Assembly (NCBI RefSeq): GCF_011761985.1
Contig: NZ_JAASQT010000006.1
Span: 1-64,000 of the forward strand
Origin: Brevundimonas terrae
GTDB taxonomy: Bacteria > Pseudomonadota > Alphaproteobacteria > Caulobacterales > Caulobacteraceae
Direction of reading: 5' to 3'
DNA length: 64,000 nt
In this document: one piece after another, positions 18,201 through 25,582 of the stretch
Layout of the letters: the number at the start of each line of letters is the position of its first letter
Numbering within the stretch: the first letter of the stretch is position 1
The notes under the pieces: model-generated
Told to the model about the DNA's origin: nothing
Seen by the model: the letters and a program-made list of their open reading frames with translations, nothing else
Database searches by the model: none
Made by a program: the position numbers and the translations under genes

Positions 18201-18800
18201 CGTCTGGGCGAGTTCCCGCTGGAACGTGTCGAGGCCGGTCAGGGCTATATCCACTATCGCAAGGGCGGCCATGTGCTTTACCTGCTGCGTGACCAGCTTG
18301 GCGAGGACGTGGTCAACCGCGCCCTGTCCAAACTGCTGGCCGCGCACAAGTTCGGCTCTGCGCCCTATCCGCGCTCGGTGGACCTGATCGCCGCGCTCAA
18401 GGCCGAGGCTCCGGCTGAAAAGCACGCCCTGATCACCGACCTGATGGAAAAGATCACCCTCTATGATCTGAAAGTCACCTCGACCCGCGCCACCCGTCGT
18501 GCCGACGGCAAGTGGGACGTTGTTCTGCAAATCGAGGCGCGTAAACTCTATGCCGACGACAAGGGCAACGAGAAGACCGCGCCGCTCGACGAGCAGATGG
18601 AGATCGGCCTTCTGATGAGCGAGCCGGGCATGGGCGTCATTGCGCCCAAGGACATCGTGCTTCTGGAACGCCACAATATCCGCAGCGGCCCGCAAACCCT
18701 GCGCCTTGTGGCTAACTCCAAGCCGAAGTTTGCCGTCATCGACCCGTTCACCCGCTGGATCGATCGCGATGCGAGCAACAACATAAAGCCCGTAGAATAG
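15219..18800 (+). CDS. ABC-2 permease fused to an M1-type zinc aminopeptidase domain
   Basis: A 1193-aa inner-membrane protein. Two six-helix ABC-2 permease halves (about residues 10-270 and 330-590) are joined by a Lys/Ala-rich linker. After them comes a large extracytoplasmic region ending in an M1-like peptidase. The zinc motif HELAH is at residues 932-936 and the third ligand is probably E956 (LSETLAEY). The spacing is 19 residues instead of the usual 18. The exopeptidase motif GAMEN is absent; FANTMPYSES stands in its place. ATG 15219 has a GGGAG ribosome-binding site. This fusion architecture recurs in bacteria, but its physiological role is not established. It probably works with the adjacent ATPase. 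Confidence 0.9.
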   Translation: MLFKIAAFEFRYQLRQPTFWVVTILFGLLSFGVMAASDNIRVGGTGGNVYINAASAIITVHSILNLFFLLGAVGLVANAVSRDTTTGYGPLINATPITRFDYVLGRFAGSFLAAALAYSSISIGLIFGSFMPWIDPETVQALRLGDYAYAYLVFGLPGVFFTSAVVFSLATLTRSMMASYVGAVGLIILYFVVTSTLLSKPEMRELGSWLEPLGIGAFAEITRYWTPAQKNTQLPELTGVLLGNRLLWTGVGMAFLGAAVAFYSRATRGNSEKKQAKLQKAEKKAIAHAPQARPLASGRYGFAQSVTQFIARTRFEMGLIFKSPAYLVLMLFGFLMAITTLLFGGEMYGVKTFPATRDVIQMLQGSFSLVTIVIAIYYSGELVWRDQDRKIHEIVDSTPAADWTFMVPKVMGLALVLISTLALSVFAGLIAQIVRGWYQFELGKYLFWYVLPDSIGLIMMAVLSIFVQSLSPNRFVGWAIMVVYIIFTIVASGFGWDHYLYNFASWPSVPLSDLNGTAGFHTITLPAVLYWAAFSIMLLVATFALWRRGAETRFKPRFQRAPRRLLGSAGIIGGASLAAFIGLGVLVYVNTNVWNTYEHKNAAEARMADREKQLLAFENTPQPTVKDVKLDIKLFPHDRYMTTTGSYVVENTTDKPIPAVHLGWPRDTEMKIEVEGAKLDREWKQHQYRIYRFDTPLQPGEKRTITFDSRYGQRGFGVGYLMTSIVDNGTFVNNGAFAPSIGMDRGGLLSDRTKRRKFGLPDELRMRDLNDPQGLLHNYIGADWVNSDITVSTVADQTPIAPGYKMSDTTANGRRTARFVSEAPILHFFSVQSAAYEVAKKTHNGISLEVYHHPTHGVHAPRMLTALEKSLDYYQSAFGPYQFRQARIIEFPGYSSFAQAFANTMPYSESIGFNADLRKPDAIDYVTFVTAHELAHQWWAHQIVGANVQGATTLSETLAEYSALMVMEKMYGQEQIRRFLKYDLDNYLSARGSERLGEFPLERVEAGQGYIHYRKGGHVLYLLRDQLGEDVVNRALSKLLAAHKFGSAPYPRSVDLIAALKAEAPAEKHALITDLMEKITLYDLKVTSTRATRRADGKWDVVLQIEARKLYADDKGNEKTAPLDEQMEIGLLMSEPGMGVIAPKDIVLLERHNIRSGPQTLRLVANSKPKFAVIDPFTRWIDRDASNNIKPVE

Positions 18801-18811
18801 GCTGACGAACC

Positions 18812-18844
18812 GGACAGGTTCATTTCTCCCCTGCCAACCTGTCC
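18812..18844 (+). other. Hairpin downstream of the ABC/M1 gene
   Basis: GGACAGGTT (18812-18820) pairs perfectly with AACCTGTCC (18836-18844) across a 15-nt loop. It sits just before the intrinsic terminator and may be a 3'-end stabilising structure. Confidence 0.5.
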
Positions 18845-18850
18845 CCTAAA

Positions 18851-18877
18851 AGGGCGCTCATCCGGGCGCCCTTTTTC
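18851..18877 (+). terminator. Terminator of the ABC/M1 operon
   Basis: AGGGCGC (18851-18857) pairs with GCGCCCT (18866-18872), followed by a T-run into CTTGG. It is oriented for the plus-strand ABC operon. Confidence 0.85.
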
Positions 18878-18887
18878 TTGGGCGCAC

Positions 18888-18921
18888 AAAAAGGCCGGAA
18901 GCCCTTGCGGGACTTCCGGCC
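18888..18921 (-). terminator. Minus-strand intrinsic terminator without a minus-strand parent gene
   Basis: GGCCGGAAG/CTTCCGGCC (18893-18901 with 18913-18921) is followed by five T residues only on the minus strand. The gene to its right runs on the plus strand, so the transcript ending here must start nearby or be antisense. This supports the candidate sRNA at 18888-18975. Confidence 0.8.
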
Positions 18922-18975
18922 AAGTCGGGTTCACCTGCCCGAACAACTTCATCAGCAAGAGCGAGGGGAGAAGAT
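18888..18975 (-). ncRNA. Candidate small RNA with a CU-rich anti-Shine-Dalgarno stretch
   Basis: The proposed minus-strand transcript starts near 18970-18975 and ends at the terminator 18921-18888. Its 5' part contains the unpaired stretch TCTCCCCTCGCTC, complementary to purine-rich ribosome-binding sites. This is a common seed type in alphaproteobacterial sRNAs. AACAAT just upstream could act as a -10, and an FNR/FixK-like box lies at 19006-19019. No expression evidence is available; it is inferred from the orphan terminator and these signals. Confidence 0.4.
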
Positions 18976-19005
18976 TGTTCATCGCGTTAATCGGAATGCA
19001 GGGCA

Positions 19006-19019
19006 TTGATATAGATCAT
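19006..19019. promoter_or_regulatory. FNR/FixK-like box
   Basis: TTGATATAGATCAT matches the FNR/FixK consensus TTGAT-N4-ATCAA at nine of ten fixed bases. Its centre is about 40-46 nt from the proposed sRNA start on the minus strand, a class II activator distance. On the plus strand it is only 33 bp from the prepilin peptidase start. Confidence 0.45.
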
Positions 19020-19051
19020 GCACGAACCGATTGGCTTGCGAGACGACACCT

Positions 19052-19708
19052 ATGTCCCCCGAACTAGCGACAGGTATCGCGCTGACCCTGTCGGGCCTCG
19101 CTGCCGGATGGCTGGCCGCCTATGTCAGCCACCACCTGCCGCCGCTGGCACTAGGGCCAAGGCCGCGCCGTTATCTGATCATGCCTGTTGCTGGGGCTTT
19201 GATCGGCATGGTCTCGGCCGTGTGGGCACAATGGCAGGGCCTGCCCTCGCCATGGACCGCCGTCTTTACCGCCCTTCTCGGCTGGCAGCTTTTGGTGCTG
19301 GCTGTGGTGGATGCCGAAAACTTCTGGCTCCCCGATGTGCTGACGGTGCCGCTGGGCATTAGTGGCATTATCGCCGCCACCGTACTGCCCTATCCGCTGG
19401 GACAGGGGTGGATGATGGCCCTGCTGTCGGCCCTATTCGGATTTAGCGCCCTGTGGCTGCTGGCCTTCCTTTACCGCAAGCTGCGCGGTCGCAGCGGCCT
19501 TGGCGGCGGTGATCCCATCCTGTTCGGCATGGGCGCGGCATGGGTCGGCGCGATGGACCTGAGCATTGTCCTGCTGGTCGCCTCGCTATCGGGCTTGGCC
19601 GTCGTCATCGGGCTTAAGCTGGCAGGCCGCAATCTGGACATGCACAGCAAGATTCCCTTTGGCACCTATCTGGCCATCGGTTTTGCCGTGGCGTGGCTGG
19701 TCGTCTAG
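19052..19708 (+). CDS. A24-family prepilin peptidase
   Basis: A 218-aa polytopic membrane aspartic peptidase. The two catalytic motifs are visible: the first Asp region LAVVDAENFWLPDVLT and the GxGD-type motif GLGGGDPILFGMG. It lacks the cytoplasmic zinc/methylase N-terminus of full-length PilD and is close to CpaA-size enzymes that process Flp/Tad or type II pseudopilins. No pilus genes are adjacent. I chose ATG 19052 over an in-frame TTG (19031); the ribosome-binding site is weak. The stop shares CTAG with the stop of the convergent gene. Confidence 0.83.
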   Translation: MSPELATGIALTLSGLAAGWLAAYVSHHLPPLALGPRPRRYLIMPVAGALIGMVSAVWAQWQGLPSPWTAVFTALLGWQLLVLAVVDAENFWLPDVLTVPLGISGIIAATVLPYPLGQGWMMALLSALFGFSALWLLAFLYRKLRGRSGLGGGDPILFGMGAAWVGAMDLSIVLLVASLSGLAVVIGLKLAGRNLDMHSKIPFGTYLAIGFAVAWLVV

Positions 19709-20619
19709 ACCGCCCCTAACCCCAGAAAGGCCTTGGCCGCACCGGCATCGCCTGCCTCGAACGGTACACGGGCCACCGAGTCGTCACGGAACAGGAACTC
19801 GATCCAGAACGGTTCGCGCGGATCAAGCTGCGTCAGGCGCATCATGGCCTCTTGCGGAAACTCCCACGCCTCCCCCCGACGCTTGCCCTCACCCAGCAGG
19901 GTTTCGGGTGCATCCATCTGGCGGGCCGCAAAAATAGCTTTCCGGCCCGAGAAAGGTGGCATCTGTGCTTGACCGGCATTCACGGCATGCGGGCGCGGCA
20001 ACAGATCGACATCACGCATTACGAGCCGCGCCGCATAGGGGCGTGACTTGCCACGGAACGACACCACAACGGTCGGACGGGTTTCCTCGGGCGATACCCC
20101 TGCCAGTCCGAAACGGACCGATGCCGTACCGACGCCGCTATCTTGCACCATGCGCCAACCGGTTTTCGATCCGGAAAATCGATCTACCCGCCACGACATA
20201 TTGCTGGCCGGAAACTCCAGCCGCGCCGCACGGCTCCAGCGCGAGAAGGCATGAAGGATACGGCCCGATGTTTCCTGCAAGACCGGATCACCACAGGACA
20301 CGGCACGGCCCTGTCCCATCGCGCGACTGGCCACCGCCCCCACCTGCGCCGTTTCATGGCCCGCCCGCAACAGCACACCGCGCGTTTGCAGGGCTGCTGC
20401 CCCCAAAGCCTGTTCCACCGATGCGTCAAACAGACCGCATTTGGCATTGGCCGCCAGAATAAAGCTGCGCTCGTGATAGGCCTGCGCCGTCGCATCCAGT
20501 GCCTGCGCCGGACCACACGCAAGCGCAAAGGCACAGAATAGCGCCATTGCACCCTGAATCCGGCGTGCGGACTTGGTAACGGAACTGACGCGCTGAGGTG
20601 AAACCGGTATAGTCATCAC
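19705..20619 (-). CDS. Secreted or periplasmic protein of unknown function
   Basis: A 304-aa protein. The N-terminal region shows a signal peptide with a basic start and hydrophobic core AMALFCAFALACGPAQALDA, cleaved about residue 41. The mature part contains two Cys (KCGLF, VSCGDP) that could form a disulfide, an Ala/Arg-rich helical region, and a C-terminal beta-rich region (EPFWIEFLFRDDSVARVPFEAG). I recognise no known domain. GTG 20619 or the adjacent ATG 20616 could start it. Its stop overlaps the convergent prepilin peptidase stop within a shared CTAG. Confidence 0.7.
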   Translation of the reverse strand: MMTIPVSPQRVSSVTKSARRIQGAMALFCAFALACGPAQALDATAQAYHERSFILAANAKCGLFDASVEQALGAAALQTRGVLLRAGHETAQVGAVASRAMGQGRAVSCGDPVLQETSGRILHAFSRWSRAARLEFPASNMSWRVDRFSGSKTGWRMVQDSGVGTASVRFGLAGVSPEETRPTVVVSFRGKSRPYAARLVMRDVDLLPRPHAVNAGQAQMPPFSGRKAIFAARQMDAPETLLGEGKRRGEAWEFPQEAMMRLTQLDPREPFWIEFLFRDDSVARVPFEAGDAGAAKAFLGLGAV

Positions 20620-20670
20620 CCGTCTCTAGCCCATCCGGTTTGACCGGAGGTGTGCAATCAAGGTTAGCAA

Positions 20671-21015
20671 TTGCTTCTTTCAACAGATGTCTGGGTCTCT
20701 GCCCTGATCCGTCACGCCGAACTGGAAGGGGCTTTTGCCACCGTGGTCCGCAAGGGCGATGCCCGCGCCGGTGATGTCATCATCAAGGCCTATAACACCT
20801 CTGAACGCACTGCCCGCCTCTATAGCCAAAGCGTAGACATGAACGGGCAACCCCTATGGATTCAGCCTGTTACCAGCGAGATGGAATCCGAACTGGATGC
20901 CTATCTGGAACGTCGCCGCGGCTATGATCCCGACTTGTGGGTTGTCGAAATCGAAGACCGTCACGGCCGCCATTTCATACCGGACAAGGTCGAAGGCGAA
21001 AAATCAGACTCCTGA
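20671..21015 (+). CDS. DUF1491 family protein
   Basis: A 114-aa cytoplasmic protein matching the alphaproteobacterial DUF1491 family: N-terminal WVSALIRHAELEGAFATVVRKGDARAGDVIIK and C-terminal DPDLWVVEIEDRHGRHF. The start is a TTG at 20671 (LLSTDVWVS), the position where family members begin, with AGGT seven bases upstream. The function of the family is unknown. It is divergent from the secreted protein gene to its left. Confidence 0.83.
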   Translation: MLLSTDVWVSALIRHAELEGAFATVVRKGDARAGDVIIKAYNTSERTARLYSQSVDMNGQPLWIQPVTSEMESELDAYLERRRGYDPDLWVVEIEDRHGRHFIPDKVEGEKSDS

Positions 21016-21029
21016 AATCCCGCCGTCAT

Positions 21030-21048
21030 GGTGAACATCGCGTTCACC
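21030..21048. other. Hairpin between DUF1491 and the next gene
   Basis: GGTGAAC (21030-21036) pairs perfectly with GTTCACC (21042-21048) around a 5-nt loop. There is no T-run, so its role is unknown. Confidence 0.35.
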
Positions 21049-21124
21049 CCGTTCGTCAACCCGTCCTCAAGCCTGCTGGCTTAAGACCTGTCATCACCCC
21101 AAAGGGTGTTTGAAGGCAAAAGCC

Positions 21125-21505
21125 ATGCTGTTCCTGCTCAATGATGTGGTGTTCACGCTTGATCCGCCATGCCCCGCACCCCTGCGGGACGAGCGGCGCT
21201 TTGATCCGCTGGATCTGGATGCCGCCATCGAACTGGCCTGCGAACTGTTCGCCGAACACCCCGACCTGCAACACACCCACCCCGAGCGGGCCCGCCGTAT
21301 TGCATGGCTGCTGTCCCGCAAATCGAACGGGCTCAACGCCGCGCTTTTCACGGCCCCGCAAAAGGACTGCGCCCCCGAACTGGTCGAGCCACGCTTTTGC
21401 GCCCTGCCCGATCTAATGATGCAGCAACTCGTCAAACGCGCCGATGCCGGCAAACTGACCGCCCGCACGACAGACCGCGCCATCTGGGGTCTTCACGCCG
21501 CCTGA
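21125..21505 (+). CDS. Conserved-looking hypothetical protein
   Basis: A 126-aa protein of unknown function, probably cytoplasmic and largely helical, with the central pattern DLDAAIELACELFAEHPDLQ. I do not recognise a domain. ATG 21125 follows GAAGG at a normal distance; an in-frame TTG at 21110 is less likely. It lies 109 bp after DUF1491 on the same strand and may be in one transcript with it. Base composition is like its neighbours. Confidence 0.6.
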   Translation: MLFLLNDVVFTLDPPCPAPLRDERRFDPLDLDAAIELACELFAEHPDLQHTHPERARRIAWLLSRKSNGLNAALFTAPQKDCAPELVEPRFCALPDLMMQQLVKRADAGKLTARTTDRAIWGLHAA

Positions 21506-21576
21506 TAGCGGTACGGTCTTGCCATAACAACATATCAAGTGCACAATTTCCCCTCGCACTTCGGGGGGAGAGCAAC

Positions 21577-23160
21577 TTGGCACAAGTCGCTAAATTTAAA
21601 TCAGCATCTTGCCGCTTTATAACATCGTTATGCTCAGCTTCAGCGCTCGTTTTGTGTGCTTCGCCTGCATTTGCGGACTGGAAGAAACACGAAAGTCCGC
21701 GCTTCGAACTGTATAGCGCCGGTACCGACCGCGAAGCGCGTGACATGCTGATCGAGTTGGAAAAGTTCGACTATGTCCTGCGCCTGTTTATGGGACAGGA
21801 CGTTACTGAAGTCCCACATCGTAAGCTGCCCATATACCTGGTGACCGATTCTGGACTGGGGACCATTTGGCCCGATGTAGAGGACAGAATTGCCGGATTT
21901 TACACGTCATCGGACGAGGATATTTTCGCTGTCGCTACGCGCGGCGACAACAACCACACTCTCAAGCATGAATATGCCCACCATTTCATGCTGGCCGACT
22001 TTGCCTATCCCTATCCCGGCTGGTTCATCGAAGGGTTTGCCGAGTATTACGGTGCGACCGAATTCAAAACGAGCGAAACCCGCATCGGCATTCCCGATGC
22101 AAATCGCGCAGCAGCGCTCAACTATCTGAGCTGGATGTCCATGAGCGAGTTGCTGTCCAACCGCCCCATGGCCAAGGCACGAAACGCGGACAGTTATTAC
22201 CCGCTCGCCTGGTTGCTAACCCACTGGTTCCTGGGCGATGCCACCCGACGCCAGCAGATGGTCACCTATCTACACGATATTGGCTCGGGCACTGACTCTG
22301 TCACGGCCTTCCAAAATGCGACCGGCCTGACACCAACCGACCTTCGCCGCACCCTGCGCCGTTATATGGGCGGGCGTGTCCCCTACTCGATTTTACGAAC
22401 CGAATTCCCCGAATTTCAAATCCAGATCACCGCCTTGCCTGACTCTGCGGACGATCTATTGCTGCTGGGACAAAGGCTAAAGAGCGGCACCACCGAAGAG
22501 AATCGCCAGTCCACCCTTGAGGAAATCCGTCGTAAGGCGGCCCGATACCCCGAGGACACTCTGGCCCTGCTGGTCCTTGCCCATGCAGAGCTTCATAATG
22601 GTCGCGATCCTGCCAAGGCCGTCGACATTCTGGAGCGTTTGCTGCTCATGGAACCAGATCACGTCGAGGCCCTGCAATATATGGCCCGCGCCAAGATGGA
22701 TCTGGCCGACAAAGCGTTTGAAGCCGACGAATATTCGGTGGCTGTCGGTCACCGCAATGATGCACAAAGTGCACTGCGTACAGCCTATGCGGCAGACGAT
22801 GCAAACTATGCCACCATGCTGCTGATGGCTTTAAACCGTACTGGCGAGCCGTCCTATCCGACCGAAAATGATCTCGAAATACTGGCGATAGCCTATACGT
22901 TGGCCCCTCAACTGGGCCAGATTCGCCTGACCTATGCTGCGGCCCTTCTACACCATGACCGCAATGCCGAAGCCATCGCCGTCATCGAGCCGCTGGTGAA
23001 CAATCCGCATGGTGAAAATCCTGCAGCCAAGGCCTTGCTGTTACGCGCAAAGGGCCTGACCGAAGCCGATATCGCCGCAGAGGAAGAAGCCCTGCGCCGC
23101 AAAGCCGAAGAAGAGGCCGAGGAAGGCGACCCGCAAACCCCTCCTCCCGCTACCGACTAG
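21577..23160 (+). CDS. Secreted zinc metallopeptidase-like protein with probable C-terminal TPR repeats
   Basis: A 527-aa exported protein. TTG 21577 follows GGGGGAGAGCAAC and begins a good signal peptide (AQVAKFKSASCRF... ALVLCASPAFA, cut before DWKK). No other start would keep that peptide. The peptidase part carries HEYAH (residues 131-135) and the downstream GWFIEGFAEYYG with candidate third ligand E152, typical of gluzincin-like MA-clan domains. From about residue 300 the sequence becomes helical with TPR-like repeats (LALLVLAHAELHNGRDPAKAVDILERLLLMEPDHVEALQYMARAKMDL), ending in an acidic Glu/Ala tail. The substrate is unknown. Confidence 0.78.
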   Translation: MAQVAKFKSASCRFITSLCSASALVLCASPAFADWKKHESPRFELYSAGTDREARDMLIELEKFDYVLRLFMGQDVTEVPHRKLPIYLVTDSGLGTIWPDVEDRIAGFYTSSDEDIFAVATRGDNNHTLKHEYAHHFMLADFAYPYPGWFIEGFAEYYGATEFKTSETRIGIPDANRAAALNYLSWMSMSELLSNRPMAKARNADSYYPLAWLLTHWFLGDATRRQQMVTYLHDIGSGTDSVTAFQNATGLTPTDLRRTLRRYMGGRVPYSILRTEFPEFQIQITALPDSADDLLLLGQRLKSGTTEENRQSTLEEIRRKAARYPEDTLALLVLAHAELHNGRDPAKAVDILERLLLMEPDHVEALQYMARAKMDLADKAFEADEYSVAVGHRNDAQSALRTAYAADDANYATMLLMALNRTGEPSYPTENDLEILAIAYTLAPQLGQIRLTYAAALLHHDRNAEAIAVIEPLVNNPHGENPAAKALLLRAKGLTEADIAAEEEALRRKAEEEAEEGDPQTPPPATD

Positions 23161-23180
23161 AGCATCAGCGACTATGTGGC

Positions 23181-23687
23181 CTAGGCTTTGCGGGCGTGTT
23201 CCAGAACAGCCCGCAAGCCTTCCAGCAGGGAGGTGCTGTGGGGCGTCATCTGGAAATTATCGCCGAGGATCATCCGCAAGGCGCGCACATGCACGCGCAC
23301 GGCATCGGGGCTCCATCGCCCCTTGCTCTGCATGACATCCAGCAGGTCGCACAGGCTGTAACCGGCATCATACAGCGGGCCCGTATCGAAAAAGCCCGCC
23401 AGATCCAGCATCTGGCTGGTGATCCGGTACAGTTCAGGGTCCGGTTCGGCCAGCGCCCCCGCTGTGCGCTGCTCCAGTTCGCTGACAGCCCGCTCGACCG
23501 ACTGCATGGCGTCATGCTTGTGGCTTAGCAAACGCTCGTGCGAGCGACGCTCGATAGCGGCCACCGTCAAGCCACCCGGCTCGGCCATTTTCTTGGACAG
23601 GCTGGAGACAACCTTGACCGCTGTCGCGCCTTCGCCCTCGCCAACTGCGGTGCCGGACGAGATCGTTGTTTTGACCGGAGCCTTCAC
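23181..23687 (-). CDS. cheE: CheE-like chemotaxis operon protein
   Basis: A 168-aa protein, the last gene of the chemotaxis operon. It has a helical central part (SVERAVSELEQRTAGALAEPDPELYRITSQMLDLAGFFDTG). I assign the name from operon position, equal to Caulobacter cheE, not from a known catalytic motif. It overlaps cheY (23684) by four bases. In Caulobacter this gene's product affects chemotactic signalling; the biochemical role is not clear. It converges on the metallopeptidase gene with a 20-bp gap and no visible terminator. Confidence 0.75.
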   Translation of the reverse strand: MKAPVKTTISSGTAVGEGEGATAVKVVSSLSKKMAEPGGLTVAAIERRSHERLLSHKHDAMQSVERAVSELEQRTAGALAEPDPELYRITSQMLDLAGFFDTGPLYDAGYSLCDLLDVMQSKGRWSPDAVRVHVRALRMILGDNFQMTPHSTSLLEGLRAVLEHARKA

Positions 23688-24274
23688 AGTTGTACCTTTT
23701 GGGGTTTCAGCAGGGCGTCGATATCCGACTGGTCCATATTGGCTTCCTTGGCGATACCGATATGGGCCGACAGGTCGCCTTTGCGGCGCCCCTTCTCGCC
23801 CATCGGCGGGCCGTAGTTACGGACACGACGATCCGGCCCGACATAGGTCGGACATTCGATAAATTCGCGCTCGTCCAGCGCCAGCCACATAACCCGCTTC
23901 AGCAAAACCGCCGGTGTGATGGGCTTGACCACCACAAAGCTGACACCACAGTCGCGGCCCTCCTGCACCTTGGCCTGAGAGGCGTGGCCGGTGACCAAAA
24001 TCACGGGCGTGTATTTCAACGGTGCCGAAGTCTCGCGCCGCAACCAGCGCGTAAAGGCATAGGAATCCATTTCAGGATCGGCACAGTCGATAATAATCAG
24101 ATCCACAGGCCGTTCTTGCAGCAGTTTGACGGCCGCCGTGGCCGAGCCAAGCTTGATCTGCTCGCGCACGCCGAAACCCTGGATCACCGAGCCGAGCATA
24201 TCCAGAGCCTGCTGGTTATTATCGATCAGCAGGACCGTGGAATGCTCAAGATTGACCTGTTCGTCCTTGTTCAT
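23684..24274 (-). CDS. cheY: CheY-like receiver protein with C-terminal extension (third CheY of the operon)
   Basis: A 196-aa receiver domain protein. The acidic pocket is altered: LLIDNNQQ has Asp-Asn where CheY usually has Asp-Asp. A candidate phospho-acceptor Asp is present in IIIDCADPEMDS and the conserved Lys in VVKPITP. About 70 residues follow the receiver (ECPTYVGPDRRVRNYGPPMGEKGRRKGDLSAHIG), ending in a short region with MDQSDIDALL. It corresponds in position to Caulobacter CheYIII. The tail and altered pocket suggest a role other than simple motor binding. Confidence 0.82.
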   Translation of the reverse strand: MNKDEQVNLEHSTVLLIDNNQQALDMLGSVIQGFGVREQIKLGSATAAVKLLQERPVDLIIIDCADPEMDSYAFTRWLRRETSAPLKYTPVILVTGHASQAKVQEGRDCGVSFVVVKPITPAVLLKRVMWLALDEREFIECPTYVGPDRRVRNYGPPMGEKGRRKGDLSAHIGIAKEANMDQSDIDALLKPQKVQL

Positions 24275-24639
24275 CAGTCAAACAGATGAAGCTCGCCGGA
24301 GGCTTGTGTCGTGTCGGGCGCGGCCGCCGATGGCGCGGTTGGACGGCCGCGATGGGCGGCTTCCTGAAGACGCTCGGCCATTTCGGCCAGAGGCAGGGCC
24401 GCCAAGGCTGTGTCCAGCGGCTGCTCGCTCGCCAATGCGCCCGACAGGCCCGACAGGGCTTCCAGACGCTGAACCAGAACATCAAAGCTTTGAATACGCG
24501 CCATATAGGACAGGCGGTTCTGGGCCGAGAGATGCGACATCACCTCGCCCATCAGATCGCCCGCCGATTTCACGCCCGTCGCGATATCACCCAGTTCAGC
24601 CGAGACGGCTTGCAGCAAGGCCTGCGTATCGTGAGACAT
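24274..24639 (-). CDS. cheU: CheU-like chemotaxis operon protein
   Basis: A 121-aa helical protein between cheD and the third cheY, the position of cheU in Caulobacter. It begins with a coiled region (LLQAVSAELGDIATGVKSAGDLMGEVMSHLSAQNRLSYMARIQSFDVLVQRLEAL) and ends with a flexible Pro/Ala tail and the acidic hydrophobic end GELHLFD. There is no catalytic motif and the function is not known. It shares one base with the downstream gene. Confidence 0.72.
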   Translation of the reverse strand: MSHDTQALLQAVSAELGDIATGVKSAGDLMGEVMSHLSAQNRLSYMARIQSFDVLVQRLEALSGLSGALASEQPLDTALAALPLAEMAERLQEAAHRGRPTAPSAAAPDTTQASGELHLFD

Positions 24640-24641
24640 GG

Positions 24642-25184
24642 TCAGAACAACTCCAAATCGCCCGCAGCGACAGGCGGCAGGGTGATCTTGGGCAGCGGAA
24701 CCGCTGCCACATCCATCACCGCCCTTTGTCGTGCGCGGCCACTAACAGGCCAATAATGCAGTCTGCGACCGCCAAAGCCACCTAAACTACCGCCGAGCAC
24801 CGGAATACCTTCATCGGCCATAAAACGCTCGGCAAAGGCCGCATTGGCCGCGCCAACATCGCTGAGGCTGTCAAACATGCGACCGCCGCCAAACAGCTTG
24901 GCCTCCAGACGTTCACGACGCCCACCGGCCTTGAGAACATCATTGATCAGCACTTCCATCGCATAGGCCCCGTAACGGCGACTGGCGGCAGTACCGTCCA
25001 CTTCGCCATCGGGCAGCAGGAAATGGTTCATCCCCCCGACACCGGCCACACGATCGGTCAGGCACAGGGCGACACAACTGCCCAATACCGTGGTCAGCAC
25101 GACATCAGGGTCCGAGGAGACACAATGGTCCCCCTGCACCACATGGACGCGCTTTTCCGTTGCCGACATGCCGGAGGTGTTCAT
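24642..25184 (-). CDS. cheD: CheD chemoreceptor glutamine deamidase
   Basis: A 180-aa enzyme that deamidates glutamines on chemoreceptors and can bind CheY or CheC partners. The catalytic Cys motif [14 protein letters not shown] and the His segment GGMNHFLLP are present. The start overlaps the cheY stop (TAATG). A second in-frame Met (MSATEKRV) five codons in is an alternative. The C-terminus ends [10 protein letters not shown]. Confidence 0.9.
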   Translation of the reverse strand: MNTSGMSATEKRVHVVQGDHCVSSDPDVVLTTVLGSCVALCLTDRVAGVGGMNHFLLPDGEVDGTAASRRYGAYAMEVLINDVLKAGGRRERLEAKLFGGGRMFDSLSDVGAANAAFAERFMADEGIPVLGGSLGGFGGRRLHYWPVSGRARQRAVMDVAAVPLPKITLPPVAAGDLELF

Positions 25185-25573
25185 TAGGTCAGAGGACCAA
25201 AGACGGATTCCATCTTTTCTTTGAGCTGCTGGGTGGTGAAAGGCTTCACCAGATAGTTGTTCACGCCATACTGGACCGCGCGCTGGACCAGTTCGCGGTC
25301 GGCACGCCCCGTCAGCATGATAAAGGCCGTCTTGGCGATCGGCGGGTGGGCACGGATACCGCGCAGCAGGCCCAGTCCGTCAAGATTGGGCATGTTGAAA
25401 TCGGAAATGACCAGATGCACCGGCTTGGTAATGACAGCACGCAGCGCGGCCTCACCATCGGGGGCTTCTTCGATATCGCGCACACCGATCTGTTGCAGAC
25501 TGGTGCGGATCAAGGCGCGCATCGTCAACTGGTCATCTACGATCAGAGTACGAATGGCAGAGGCTGCTGGCAT
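25184..25573 (-). CDS. cheY: CheY response regulator (second CheY of the operon)
   Basis: A 129-aa single-domain receiver with the full acidic pocket (VDD at residues 12-14), phospho-acceptor D58 in [12 protein letters not shown], Thr in MLTGRA and Lys in YLVKPF. It is expected to be phosphorylated by the operon's CheA and bind the flagellar motor or a phosphate sink. It lies nine bases after cheB and overlaps cheD. Confidence 0.92.
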   Translation of the reverse strand: MPAASAIRTLIVDDQLTMRALIRTSLQQIGVRDIEEAPDGEAALRAVITKPVHLVISDFNMPNLDGLGLLRGIRAHPPIAKTAFIMLTGRADRELVQRAVQYGVNNYLVKPFTTQQLKEKMESVFGPLT

Positions 25574-25582
25574 GTATAGTCC

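Noticed and set aside
17061..18695. 544-aa open frame antisense to the ABC/M1 fusion gene
   Set aside because: Lies wholly opposite the conserved peptidase domain; no recognisable domain of its own.
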